Positions 1 to 9,028 of a stretch of DNA of 64,000 nucleotides are shown one piece after another; positions within the stretch are counted from its first letter, which is position 1; every line of letters starts with the position of its first letter. The notes under the pieces were generated by a model. The model saw only the letters and a list, made by a program, of their open reading frames with translations, ran no database searches and was not told the DNA's origin. Location of the stretch: contig CAKSCM010000001.1 in NCBI GenBank assembly GCA_934444365.1, positions 171,231-235,230 on the forward strand. The letters run 5' to 3'. A program made the position numbers and the translations under genes. Source of the stretch: an uncultured Eubacteriales bacterium (GTDB lineage Bacteria > Bacillota > Clostridia > Oscillospirales > Acutalibacteraceae).

Positions 1-2870
1 GCCTCGCTCTTTGTGAGCTCATACTCCTCAAACAGCTTCGAAAGTATGGAGTCGGTTTGTCCGGAAATGCTGTCGCTCCGCTCGGAAAGCCGTGCTATCT
101 CTGATGACAGCTGCTCACGCCGGGAAAGCAATTCCTTTTCCTTTACCCTAGTCTCGCCGCTTAATTTTTCGGCCTCATCGCGTTTTAGTATAAGCTCGTT
201 TACCTTGTCGGCACATTCTTTTGCCGACAAACGCAGCTGTTTGGCCGAGCTTTCAAGGCTTTCTATCTGCCCCGACTCTTCGTCCTTTCGCTTTGCTATG
301 TCTTCGAGCTCTTTTTCAAAGGCCTTTAACTGCTCGGACGAGTTATTTTTTAGGGCAACAAGGCTTTCAAGCTGAATGCTGAGGGTCTGAACATCCTTCT
401 CGTGCTCAACTATTTTTACCCTGAGCGTCGAATTGTATTCGGAAATTTTATCGCGCTCGGCGATGATATTCTCACTCTTTTTTGAGGCTGCTTTTAAATC
501 GGCCGACAGCTTTTCCATATGCTCGTCGGCAGATTTTTTCGCGTCCTGAGAGGATTTAAGCTGTAGCATGAATTCCTCAATGCGCTGATTTGCGTCGCTT
601 TTTTCCTTTTGTAAAAGCTTAATACTCTCATCTATCTCCGAGCTTTGAGACTGAACCCGTTTAATCTCGGTAACAAATCTTATCTTTTCTTCGCCGGCCG
701 TTAAAAGCTCCGATTTTGTCGCTTCATATTCCGCCTTTAATTTGGCAAGCTCGTTTTGCTCTTCCGACTGCCGGTCGCCGAGTTTTTTCGCCTTAGCGTC
801 CAATTCCTCGGCCTGATTTTTAAGCTTTTCAATCTCGGTCGCACGGCCGAGTACACCGGCATTTTTAACGAGCGCACCGCCCGTCATTGAGCCGCCGGCA
901 TTGACGATCTGACCGTCGAGGGTCACTATTTTAAACCGGTAGGAGTATTTCTTGGCTATCAAAACGGCGCTGTCCAAATCTTCGGCCACAACCACCGCTC
1001 CGAGGAGAGATGAAATGACGTCGGAGTATTCCTTATCGCACCTTACAAGCTCGCTTGCAATTCCGACAAAGCCGAAACAATCATCGAGCCCGTCTTCCTT
1101 AAAAACACGTCTTTTAACCGCGGTCAGGGGTAAAAATGTAGCTCTGCCCTCTTTATTCTTCTTTAAAAGCTCTATTGCCCGCTTTGCATCATTTTCATTT
1201 TCGACTACAATGTTTTGCATGGCGTTTGAGAGCGCGGTTTCAATGGCAACGGCATATTCGCCGTCAACCTTTATAAGTCGGGAGACCGGCCCTCTTATTC
1301 CGCTGAGAATGCCTTTTGATGCATCCCTTATTACCGCACGAACCGAATGATTGAATTCTTCCATCCGCTGCTCCATTTCCTCGAGCATGGCGGCGCGCCG
1401 CTTTTTGGTCTGAGAATCCATTATAATGTCGTCAAGACGGATCTTATAATCGTCGACCGATTTTTCTCGTGTTTTTATAAGCAGCATTATACCCTGAGAG
1501 GAATTTTCGAGCGATTTTATAAGCTCTTCGGTTTTTTCGAGCTCACCTAAAAGGAGGGCGAACTCCTCCTCTGTAACACGCTTTCTCTCCTCTGCTTTTT
1601 TGAGCGAGTCATCCACGGCAAGGCAACGGTCGTTTATCTGATCGATCGACGATGACGCCGTAACTCCTTTTAGCTCACTTTCAGAAAGGGAAAGCTGTAA
1701 ATCGGCGATCTCCCTGCTTATCCGTTCGCTTTGCTGTAAGATTTCGCCGGATTCCTTTACAAGAGCCTCAAATTTTTCCGAAGAGATCTCAAGCTCACGC
1801 CTTACTCCGTCGGTAATTTTCGAGCTTTCTTCTATCTCGCGGCGTTTGCTCTCGATGTCCGAATCAATAACATCCGACCCCGAAAGTGCATCGGCTACCT
1901 GTTTTTTAATGCGCTCGGCCGTTTCGTCAAGGTGAAAAATGTTATTTTTTGCGACCGATGCCTGTCCGTCGGTTACTGCTGCCTGCTCCTCGAAGGCCGA
2001 CGACGCCCGTCTTGCCTCGTCAATCTGAATATTTATCTCCTGAGTGAGATTTATCTTGGCCTCGATAAGACGGTTCATGTTTTCAAGCTCTTCTTCGATT
2101 TCGCCGTAATGGGCCTTTGTCTTTTGCAACCGCTGCTCGTTTTGATCAAGTTGCTCCTTTACGCTATTTAATTTTATCAGCCATAAGCCTATTTCAAGGC
2201 GCTTTTTTTCTTCGGAATACTCGATAAATGACTTCGCTTTTTTGCTTTCCTTTTCAAGGGGACCTACCCTGCCCTCAAGCTCCGAAAAAATGTCCCTGAG
2301 TCTTACAAGATTGTCCTCGGCGGCGGAAAGCTTCCTTTGAGCCTCGCTTTTTCTGTAACGATAACGGGAAATTCCGGCGGCCTCTTCAAACATATCACGT
2401 CTTTCGTCGGAGCGCTTTCCGACTATATCCGAAATTTTCCCCTGTCCTATCATCGAATACCCGTCCCGTCCGACGCCGGTATCCATAAAAAGCTCGTTTA
2501 TATCTTTAAGCCTGACCGTCGAATGGTTAATTTCGTACCGGCTTTCTCCGGAACGGTAATATTTACGGGTTATGTAAACCTCATCGCTGTCGCACGAGAG
2601 ACTTCTGTCTTTATTATCAAAGCAAATTGTAACCGACGCCATGCCCTGGGCGTTGCGTTTGGCGGTGCCGTTAAAAATAACGTCCTCCATCTTTTCGCCT
2701 CGGAGCTGTTTGGTCGACTGCTCGCCGAGCACCCAGCTTATTGCATCGGCAATGTTGCTTTTTCCGCTGCCGTTGGGGCCCACTACTGCAGTTATTCCCT
2801 TTTCAAAAGTCAGCACGGTTTTGTCCGGAAAGGACTTAAAACCCTGTGCTTCAAGCGTTTTTAAAAACAA
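1..2870 (-). CDS. smc: Chromosome segregation SMC ATPase (3' end beyond window)
   Basis: This is the ATPase of the bacterial SMC-ScpA-ScpB condensin, which organises and separates chromosomes. About 956 N-terminal residues of an expected ~1,190 are present; the C-terminal half of the second coiled coil and the ABC signature/Walker B head lie past the left edge. The N-terminus reads FLKTLEAQGFKSF, followed by Walker A GPNGSGKSN near residue 32. A long heptad-rich coiled coil follows, then a hinge at roughly residues 490-680 containing GGSMTGG, then the returning coil. A TTG start at 2870 is chosen because AGGA lies six bases upstream and the homologous N-terminus begins there. It is the last visible gene of an eight-gene operon, eight bases after the radical SAM gene. 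Its partners scpA and scpB are at 20.7-22.2 kb in this window. Confidence 0.96.
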   Translation of the reverse strand, partial: MFLKTLEAQGFKSFPDKTVLTFEKGITAVVGPNGSGKSNIADAISWVLGEQSTKQLRGEKMEDVIFNGTAKRNAQGMASVTICFDNKDRSLSCDSDEVYITRKYYRSGESRYEINHSTVRLKDINELFMDTGVGRDGYSMIGQGKISDIVGKRSDERRDMFEEAAGISRYRYRKSEAQRKLSAAEDNLVRLRDIFSELEGRVGPLEKESKKAKSFIEYSEEKKRLEIGLWLIKLNSVKEQLDQNEQRLQKTKAHYGEIEEELENMNRLIEAKINLTQEINIQIDEARRASSAFEEQAAVTDGQASVAKNNIFHLDETAERIKKQVADALSGSDVIDSDIESKRREIEESSKITDGVRRELEISSEKFEALVKESGEILQQSERISREIADLQLSLSESELKGVTASSSIDQINDRCLAVDDSLKKAEERKRVTEEEFALLLGELEKTEELIKSLENSSQGIMLLIKTREKSVDDYKIRLDDIIMDSQTKKRRAAMLEEMEQRMEEFNHSVRAVIRDASKGILSGIRGPVSRLIKVDGEYAVAIETALSNAMQNIVVENENDAKRAIELLKKNKEGRATFLPLTAVKRRVFKEDGLDDCFGFVGIASELVRCDKEYSDVISSLLGAVVVAEDLDSAVLIAKKYSYRFKIVTLDGQIVNAGGSMTGGALVKNAGVLGRATEIEKLKNQAEELDAKAKKLGDRQSEEQNELAKLKAEYEATKSELLTAGEEKIRFVTEIKRVQSQSSEIDESIKLLQKEKSDANQRIEEFMLQLKSSQDAKKSADEHMEKLSADLKAASKKSENIIAERDKISEYNSTLRVKIVEHEKDVQTLSIQLESLVALKNNSSEQLKAFEKELEDIAKRKDEESGQIESLESSAKQLRLSAKECADKVNELILKRDEAEKLSGETRVKEKELLSRREQLSSEIARLSERSDSISGQTDSILSKLFEEYELTKSE

Positions 2871-2878
2871 ATGCAGTC

Positions 2879-3877
2879 CTACCCCTTAACTTCGTATTTT
2901 TTAACAACCGGGTCTTCAATTATCTTGCAGGCATACCCGAGATTTGAAAGTGATTTTAAATTTCTGCCGTTTTGTCCAGCCATTTTTGATGTACACCGCG
3001 GTGCTACATGCAGCAGAATTTTTCCCTTTTCATCGCGGTTAAAACTGCCGGAATTTATAACCCCGAGCGCCGCATTAAGATAAATTTCACCCTCGCAAAG
3101 CTCCCTCAAGGCCGGATGATATGCGCCGGCAAGACATGATCCTGCCACACCGCCACCGGCGTGAAGCCCGAGTTTTATAACGGGTATGTTTCTATTATAA
3201 AAAAACAAAAGCAGCTTTGCGCAAAGCGGAACCGTTTCATCGAGCCCCGGCGGCTGATATTCGCCGCTTAAAAATTTTTTTGCAAGCAGTGTATGCTCAA
3301 AAACAACCGTAGGATAAATTCTTACGGTATCAGGCGAAAGTTCGGCGATTTTTTCGGCGGTATATTCGTCGCGTTTTTTACTGCTGCCGTAAAGTCCGGT
3401 CATCATCTGCAGTCCAAGCTCAAACCCGTACTCCTTTATAAGGGACGAAGCTTTAACAACATCCTGTGAGGTATGCCCCCTCAGGTTCATTTTCAAAACC
3501 TCGTCGTCCATGCTCTGAGCGCCGAGCTCTATTGAGGTAACGCCGTAGCTTTTAAGCTCGTTTAATATCTCGCCGTCGATATAATCCGGTCTGGTTGATA
3601 TGCGGATTCCCTTGAAGGTACCGTCATTAATGTACTTATAAGCCGCCCCGAGCAGCTCGTGCCTGTAATCGGAGTCAATGGCCGTAAAGCTGCCTCCGAA
3701 AAAGGCAATTTCGGCATTTTTGGGGTCTTTAAGCTCATTTTTTGCTTGCTCGGCAGCCGCAATAACATCATCTGCATGAGGTAATGCGGTTTTTTCGGTT
3801 ATTGAGACCTGGTCGCAGAAGCTGCACTTATGTTTGCAGCCGGCATGCGGAACAAAGATTGAAATATTAGCGCTCAT
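2879..3877 (-). CDS. Elp3-like radical SAM protein without acetyltransferase domain
   Basis: A 332-residue radical SAM enzyme. The iron-sulfur cluster motif is CKHKCSFC at about residues 14-21, preceded by IFVPHAG as in Elp3-related proteins, and a glycine-rich SAM-binding stretch (FFGGSFTAI) follows near residue 60. True Elp3 proteins carry a C-terminal GNAT acetyltransferase domain and are over 450 residues long; this protein ends right after the radical SAM barrel, so tRNA wobble-uridine acetylation cannot be assumed. The substrate is unknown. It overlaps the upstream rnc gene by four bases (ATGA) and precedes smc, an arrangement I associate with Clostridia. An RNA-modifying role is plausible from the family but is inference. 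Confidence 0.82.
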   Translation of the reverse strand: MSANISIFVPHAGCKHKCSFCDQVSITEKTALPHADDVIAAAEQAKNELKDPKNAEIAFFGGSFTAIDSDYRHELLGAAYKYINDGTFKGIRISTRPDYIDGEILNELKSYGVTSIELGAQSMDDEVLKMNLRGHTSQDVVKASSLIKEYGFELGLQMMTGLYGSSKKRDEYTAEKIAELSPDTVRIYPTVVFEHTLLAKKFLSGEYQPPGLDETVPLCAKLLLFFYNRNIPVIKLGLHAGGGVAGSCLAGAYHPALRELCEGEIYLNAALGVINSGSFNRDEKGKILLHVAPRCTSKMAGQNGRNLKSLSNLGYACKIIEDPVVKKYEVKG

Positions 3878-4554
3878 ATAAGACCCATGAGCTTTAAAGC
3901 TTCCTTTGCGGCCGATTGTTCGGCGTCCTTTTTGCTGCTGCCCTCGCCCGAGCTTACAACGTTGCTGTTTATATGAACCTCGGCCGTGAAATGCTTGTCG
4001 TGATCCGGCCCGCTCTCTCCCACTAAAACATAACTTAAACGCTCTTCGGGATTTTGCTGGATTACCTCCTGAAGCAGGGTTTTATAATCGCGGCTTTGGG
4101 CCGATTTATGGTTTTTCAGCTCTGGAACTATAAATCTTAAAACAAGCTCTCTTGCCGGTTCTATTCCCCCGTCGAGATATATGGAGGCGAGTACCGCCTC
4201 AAAAGCGTCGGCCAGTATTGACGGCCGGTGGCGTCCGCCGGTGTTATTCTCCCCCTTGCTTAAAAACAGGCTGTCCCCTATGCCGAGCTCTTTTGAAAAC
4301 TCGCAAAGGGATTTTTCGCACACAAGCGACGCTCTGATTTTGGTCAGTTCCCCTTCGGGTAAATGGGAGAAATGCTTGTAAATATAGTCGGATACGATGA
4401 CCGAAAGCACCGAATCGCCCAAAAATTCAAGCCGCTCATTCGAGCCGGCCGCAACGTGGTTTTCGTTGGCGTAGGACGAATGGGTAAGGGCGTTTTTAAG
4501 CAGAGCCGTATTTTTATATTCGTAACCGAGATTTTTCTGGATCTTATCAAGCAT
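3874..4554 (-). CDS. rnc: Ribonuclease III
   Basis: Double-strand-specific endoribonuclease that processes rRNA precursors and other structured RNAs, working as a dimer with magnesium. The 226 residues match the usual family length. The signature NERLEFLGDSVLS lies at about residues 39-51; a second acidic metal-binding cluster, DAFEAVLASIYLDGG, is near residues 116-130; and a C-terminal double-stranded-RNA-binding domain starts around DYKTLLQEVIQ (~156) and ends with the basic KKDAEQSAAKEAL helix. GGAGG stands upstream of the ATG. The gene overlaps plsX by eight bases and the downstream radical SAM gene by four, so the three are translationally coupled. The plsX-rnc-smc order is typical of Firmicutes, although acpP, which often lies between plsX and rnc, is absent here. 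Confidence 0.96.
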   Translation of the reverse strand: MLDKIQKNLGYEYKNTALLKNALTHSSYANENHVAAGSNERLEFLGDSVLSVIVSDYIYKHFSHLPEGELTKIRASLVCEKSLCEFSKELGIGDSLFLSKGENNTGGRHRPSILADAFEAVLASIYLDGGIEPARELVLRFIVPELKNHKSAQSRDYKTLLQEVIQQNPEERLSYVLVGESGPDHDKHFTAEVHINSNVVSSGEGSSKKDAEQSAAKEALKLMGLI

Positions 4555-5557
4555 TCTTATTAGCCTCCGCTGAAAAGGCGGCCGTTATTTTGTCAACGGC
4601 ACCGCTCTTTGCAAAATTATCGGCGACCCTGACGGCATTCATAAAGGCCTTTGCCTGAGATGCGCCGTGCGCCTTTATTACCGGCGCCTTAACGCCTACA
4701 AGCGGAGCGCCGCCGTGCTCGGAATAATCAAGATACTTTTTAAGGGATGAAAGATCTTTTTTAATGATTGCGGCTGCAATTTTCGTCTTAAAATTCTTGA
4801 GAAAAACGCCCTTTACAAGGCGGAAAAAGGTGGCCGATACTCCTTCGGTGAGCTTTAAAACAACATTGCCCGAGAATCCGTCGGTAACAAGCACATCACA
4901 CACGCCGGAGGGAACATCCCTTGCCTCGGCATTGCCGATAAAATTTAAGCTTTCATCATCTTTTAAAAGCTTATAGGTCTCAAGCTGCAATGTACCGCCC
5001 TTTGTATCCTCGGCGCCGATATTAAGCAGGGCTACACGGGGATTTTTTCTGCCTAAAACATTCTCGGCATAAATAGCTCCCATAACCCCGAAGCTGTAAA
5101 GCATATCGGGACGGCAATCGGCATTAGCGCCCGAATCGAGCAGAAGATAGCTGCTTTTAGGGGTCGGAACATTGGTGCAAAGGGCCGGGCGCTTGACCCC
5201 CTTTATTCTTTTGACTAAAAAGGTAGCACCCATAAGCAGCGCGCCGGTAGAACCGGCCGACACAAAAGCGTCCCCTTCTCCGGCTGCCAGTGCCTTAAGT
5301 CCTACGGCCATTGAGCAGTTTTTGCGGCTTTTAAGTATTTCGCCCGGGTCCTCATGAATATCTATAACGCCCTCGGCATCGATAATTTCAATATCCGAAA
5401 GATCAATTCCGTTTTCGCTTGCTACCGCCTCAATAAGGCGACGTTCGCCCGAAAGAGCAATGCCGATTCCCCATTTTTTATGAGCGGCTACAGCACCCTT
5501 TATCGGCTCGAGCGGAGAATTGTCCCCACCGAAAGCATCAACTATAACCTTAGCCAT
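4547..5557 (-). CDS. plsX: Phosphate acyltransferase PlsX
   Basis: Converts acyl-ACP to acyl-phosphate, the donor for the membrane acyltransferase PlsY in phosphatidic acid synthesis. The 336-residue length is normal. The N-terminus MAKVIVDAFGGDNSP is the family start, with the AFGGDN loop involved in phosphate binding; SAGSTGALLMGA near residue 105 and the DGFSGNVVLKLTEG stretch near residue 230 are also characteristic. It acts as a peripheral membrane protein. Neighbouring fab genes, acpP and a FapR regulator are not present in this window, so lipid synthesis genes are split in this genome. The start overlaps the end of trmFO by eight bases, and the end overlaps rnc by eight. Confidence 0.95.
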   Translation of the reverse strand: MAKVIVDAFGGDNSPLEPIKGAVAAHKKWGIGIALSGERRLIEAVASENGIDLSDIEIIDAEGVIDIHEDPGEILKSRKNCSMAVGLKALAAGEGDAFVSAGSTGALLMGATFLVKRIKGVKRPALCTNVPTPKSSYLLLDSGANADCRPDMLYSFGVMGAIYAENVLGRKNPRVALLNIGAEDTKGGTLQLETYKLLKDDESLNFIGNAEARDVPSGVCDVLVTDGFSGNVVLKLTEGVSATFFRLVKGVFLKNFKTKIAAAIIKKDLSSLKKYLDYSEHGGAPLVGVKAPVIKAHGASQAKAFMNAVRVADNFAKSGAVDKITAAFSAEANKNA

Positions 5558-6866
5558 TATTCACCAGACCTTTCACGGTTTCTATCGCACGTGCACTTAA
5601 AGCGGCGTATCTTTCCTGCTTGTCCCTTATACCGCCGATCGAGGGCAAAATTCCGAAATTTGCACCCATGGGCTGAAAATGAGAAACACTCTCATCGCTT
5701 ATATAATGCGCCAAAGCGCCCATCATACTCTCCCTCGGCAATATAAAGTGTTCGTCGTTTTTAAAACGGCGGACAGCGTTAATACCTGCTAAAATTCCCG
5801 AAGCGGCCGATTCCATGTATCCTTCAACGCCGGTTATCTGACCGGCGAAGAATATGTTCGGTTCGCTTTTCAGCGAGAAATCTGCCTTAAGCACCCTCGG
5901 GGAATCTATAAAGGTATTACGGTGCATTACACCGTAACGCATGAATTCGGCCGAATGTAAGGCCGGAATCATGGAAAAAACGCGCTTTTGTTCGCCGAAC
6001 TTTAAATTGGTCTGAAAGCCTACAAGATTAAAAAGCTTTCCGTCGGCATTTTCCTGCCTTAACTGGACTACAGCATAGGGGCGTCTGCCGGTCTTCGGAT
6101 CGGTAAGGCCGACCGGTTTTAAAGGACCGAAACGTATGGTATCCTCTCCGCGCTTAGCCATGCGCTCGATCGGCATACAGCCCTCATAAAGACGGATACC
6201 TTCGTCGGCCTTTTCGGGCAAGGCGCATTCGGCCGAAACAAGCTCCTTATAAAATGCGGTGTACTGCTCCTTATCCATGGGACAGTTTATATAATCGTCG
6301 TCGCCCCTGCCGTATCGTGCGGCCGCAAAGGAATATTCGGGATCAATGCTTTCACCGGTCACAATCGGGGCGGCTGCATCGTAAAAGCTCAGCATTTTTT
6401 CGCCGATGTGCTTTGATATATCGGCTGCCAATGAATCGGAAGTAAGCGGTCCGGTTGCGACAACGCATATATTTTCTGACGAATCGGGTATTAATTCCGC
6501 TTCGCCGCTTACAACCTCTATAAGAGGGTTTTCGCGTATCTTCCTTGTGATAAACGATGAAAAAAGCTCGCGGTCGACCGCCAGCGCACCGCCGGCCGGA
6601 ACACGGGATGCATAGGCGCTTTCGACACAGACCGATTTGAACAGCTGCATTTCTGCTTTAAGCAGTCCTGCCGCCGATGTAAGCCGCTCGGCCTTAAGGG
6701 AATTTGAGCAAACAAGCTCGGCAAACAGGTCGCTTTCGTGGGCCGGAGATTTCTTTTTCGGCTTCATCTCAATAAGCCTTACCGGTATACCGGCGCACGC
6801 TATAATATTCGCTGCCTCACAGCCGGCCAGTCCGGCGCCGATAACCGTGATAAAATTATTATTCAT
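5550..6866 (-). CDS. trmFO: Folate-dependent tRNA (uracil-54-C5)-methyltransferase TrmFO
   Basis: Flavoenzyme that makes 5-methyluridine at position 54 of tRNA with methylene-tetrahydrofolate as carbon donor. The N-terminus MNNNFITVIGAGLAGCEAA holds the FAD dinucleotide-binding glycines. HESDLFAELVCSNSLKA near residue 45 and GQITGVEGYMESAASG near residue 345 are hallmark TrmFO blocks. The start is the ATG at 6866, which begins right at the FAD motif and overlaps the topA stop by eight bases (ATGAATAA). An upstream in-frame start would only add topA-coded residues. The ribosome site GAGG lies inside the topA 3' end. The protein is about 438 residues long, a normal length. The topA-trmFO pairing is conserved in Firmicutes. 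Confidence 0.95.
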   Translation of the reverse strand: MNNNFITVIGAGLAGCEAANIIACAGIPVRLIEMKPKKKSPAHESDLFAELVCSNSLKAERLTSAAGLLKAEMQLFKSVCVESAYASRVPAGGALAVDRELFSSFITRKIRENPLIEVVSGEAELIPDSSENICVVATGPLTSDSLAADISKHIGEKMLSFYDAAAPIVTGESIDPEYSFAAARYGRGDDDYINCPMDKEQYTAFYKELVSAECALPEKADEGIRLYEGCMPIERMAKRGEDTIRFGPLKPVGLTDPKTGRRPYAVVQLRQENADGKLFNLVGFQTNLKFGEQKRVFSMIPALHSAEFMRYGVMHRNTFIDSPRVLKADFSLKSEPNIFFAGQITGVEGYMESAASGILAGINAVRRFKNDEHFILPRESMMGALAHYISDESVSHFQPMGANFGILPSIGGIRDKQERYAALSARAIETVKGLVNNG

Positions 6867-8997
6867 CTGTCGCCTCGGTATCGGTCTTCTTTTTTCTTGA
6901 TTTGCGTTCGGTTTTCTTTTCAAAGCCGCATTTTTCGTCGAGGCATACCGTAATTCCGCCGCGGCGTTTAAAAAGGGTCTTGCCGCAATTCGGGCATTTT
7001 TCTTCGCTCGGTACGTCCCAGGTTATAAATTTGCACTCAGGCGCGTTTTCGCACTGGAAATATTTATAACCTCTTTTTGACTTTTTCTCGAGTATTCTGC
7101 CCTTGCAAAGGGGACATTCTCCCGGGGCCGCAACGACAATCGGCTTGGTATTCTTACATTCGGGATAATTGGAGCAAGCCGCAAATTTTCCGAATCGGCC
7201 AACCTTTACGACCATCTTACCGCCGCATTTTTCGCAAATCTCGCCGGTTTCCTCATCGGGAACCTTAATGCGCTTGCCCTCCATTTTTGCTTCGGCGTCG
7301 GTAAGCATTTTACTGAACGACTCGTAAAAGTCCTCAAGTGCCTTGACGTAGGTCTCTTCGCCGTCGCCCACCCGGTCAAGATCCTTTTCCATTTCGGCCG
7401 TAAACTTGGTGTCGACAATGGATTTAAAGAGCTCCTTCATAAGACCGGTGGTTATTTCGCCGAGCTGTGTGGGCTTTAAATTTTTCTTATCCCATTCGAC
7501 ATACTCGCGGCCGAGCACGGTGGTCAGGGTCGCGGCGTAGGTGCTCGGTCGCCCTATGCCGGTATCCTCCATTTTTTTTACAAGGGTAGCGTAGGTGTAA
7601 CGTGCCGGAGCCTGGGTGAAGTGCTGTGCTCCTTCGAGCGACTTGAATTTCAGCACGTCGTCCTTTTTAAGGGGCGGAATGTCGCCGGCGTCACTCTCGT
7701 TTGTGTCCTTTCCTTCTTCGTAAACGGCGGTAAAGCCGGGGAATTTTACATTGTAACCCGTTACACGGAAAAGGTAATTTCCGGCGGTTATGTCGGCCGT
7801 CATGGTATTCTGAACGCATGCAGCCATAAGGGAGGCGATAAAGCGTTCCCATATAAGCTTGTAAATTTTATACTGATCGGCGGTCAGGCTCGGCTTTGCC
7901 ATTTCCGGAGTGATCTCGACAACGGTAGGACGAATTGCCTCGTGTGCGTCCTGGGCATTGGCCTTTGTTTTGAAATATCTCGGCTTCGGGGGGAGATATT
8001 CCTTGCCGTAACGTTCGGTTATAAGCTTGCCGGCAGCAGCTCTTGCTTCCTCCGAGATACGTAACGAGTCGGTACGCATGTAGGTTATAAGACCGGTAGC
8101 ACCGTAGCCTTCGACGTTTACGCCCTCGTAGAGCTGTTGGGCGATCTTCATGGTACGGTCGCCCTTCATATTGAACTTGCGGGCGGCATCCTGCTGTAAT
8201 GTCGAGGTGATAAAGGGCGGAACCGGCTGACGGTTTTTAATGCCGGTTTTAACCGAGGTCACCTTATATTCGGCATTTTCAAGCTCGGCCTTTAATTTTT
8301 CGGTCTCGGCTTCGGTTGAAAGTGTCATCTTTTTGCCGTCGGCAGTGCCGTAAAAATGCGCCCTTATGGTCTTTGAAACGCCCTTTTTACCGAGCAGTGC
8401 GTCGAGTGTCCAATATTCCTCGGGAACAAACTTTCTTATTTCCTCCTCGCGGTCGACTATAAGCCTTACTACAACGCTTTGAACACGTCCGGCCGAAAGT
8501 CCGCGGCGAACCTTGCGCCACAAAAACGGGCTTAGCTTGTAACCGACTATTCGGTCAAGAATTCTACGCGCCTGCTGAGCGTCAACAAGATCCATATTTA
8601 TTGTACGGGGCTTTTTGATTCCGTCGCAAACGCAGGTTTTGGTTATTTCGTTAAAGGTTACCCTTATAGGCGCCTTTTCATCGAGCGCCAGCATCTCGGC
8701 TAAATGCCAGGCAATGGCCTCACCCTCGCGATCCGGGTCGGTTGCGAGGTAAACGCAGTCGCTCTTGGCGGCGGCTTCGGTCAGCTTGGCTATAAGATCG
8801 GCCTTATCTTCGATATTGACGTACTTGGGTTTGAATCCGTGCGCTATATCAACGCCCAGCTCCTTTTTAGGAAGATCCCTTATATGCCCTACCGAGGCGA
8901 CAACCTCATATCCTGCACCGAGATAGCTCTGAATATTTTTTGCCTTTGATGGAGACTCCACAATTACAAGTTTTGACAAGGGTACACCGTCTTTCAA
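6859..8997 (-). CDS. topA: DNA topoisomerase I
   Basis: Type IA topoisomerase that relaxes negative supercoils through a 5'-phosphotyrosine link. The 712 residues show a TOPRIM domain beginning LVIVESPSKAKNI, with the metal motif DPDREGEAIAW at ~87-97, and the strand-cleavage motif GLITYMRTDS with catalytic tyrosine near residue 306. Three C-terminal four-cysteine zinc ribbons lie between about 570 and 690 (CEKCGG..CSNYPEC, CPLCKG..CENAPEC, CPNCGK..CLDEKC). The tail is lysine-rich. The longest start is TTG at 8997; a second TTG at 8979 directly before SKLVIVESPSKA is equally possible, and neither has a strong ribosome site. It lies 31 bases after dprA, the dprA-topA order seen in many Firmicutes. 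Confidence 0.96.
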   Translation of the reverse strand: MKDGVPLSKLVIVESPSKAKNIQSYLGAGYEVVASVGHIRDLPKKELGVDIAHGFKPKYVNIEDKADLIAKLTEAAAKSDCVYLATDPDREGEAIAWHLAEMLALDEKAPIRVTFNEITKTCVCDGIKKPRTINMDLVDAQQARRILDRIVGYKLSPFLWRKVRRGLSAGRVQSVVVRLIVDREEEIRKFVPEEYWTLDALLGKKGVSKTIRAHFYGTADGKKMTLSTEAETEKLKAELENAEYKVTSVKTGIKNRQPVPPFITSTLQQDAARKFNMKGDRTMKIAQQLYEGVNVEGYGATGLITYMRTDSLRISEEARAAAGKLITERYGKEYLPPKPRYFKTKANAQDAHEAIRPTVVEITPEMAKPSLTADQYKIYKLIWERFIASLMAACVQNTMTADITAGNYLFRVTGYNVKFPGFTAVYEEGKDTNESDAGDIPPLKKDDVLKFKSLEGAQHFTQAPARYTYATLVKKMEDTGIGRPSTYAATLTTVLGREYVEWDKKNLKPTQLGEITTGLMKELFKSIVDTKFTAEMEKDLDRVGDGEETYVKALEDFYESFSKMLTDAEAKMEGKRIKVPDEETGEICEKCGGKMVVKVGRFGKFAACSNYPECKNTKPIVVAAPGECPLCKGRILEKKSKRGYKYFQCENAPECKFITWDVPSEEKCPNCGKTLFKRRGGITVCLDEKCGFEKKTERKSRKKKTDTEATDE

Positions 8998-9028
8998 TGT
9001 ATTTTATTATGAATTGATTATTGATTAA

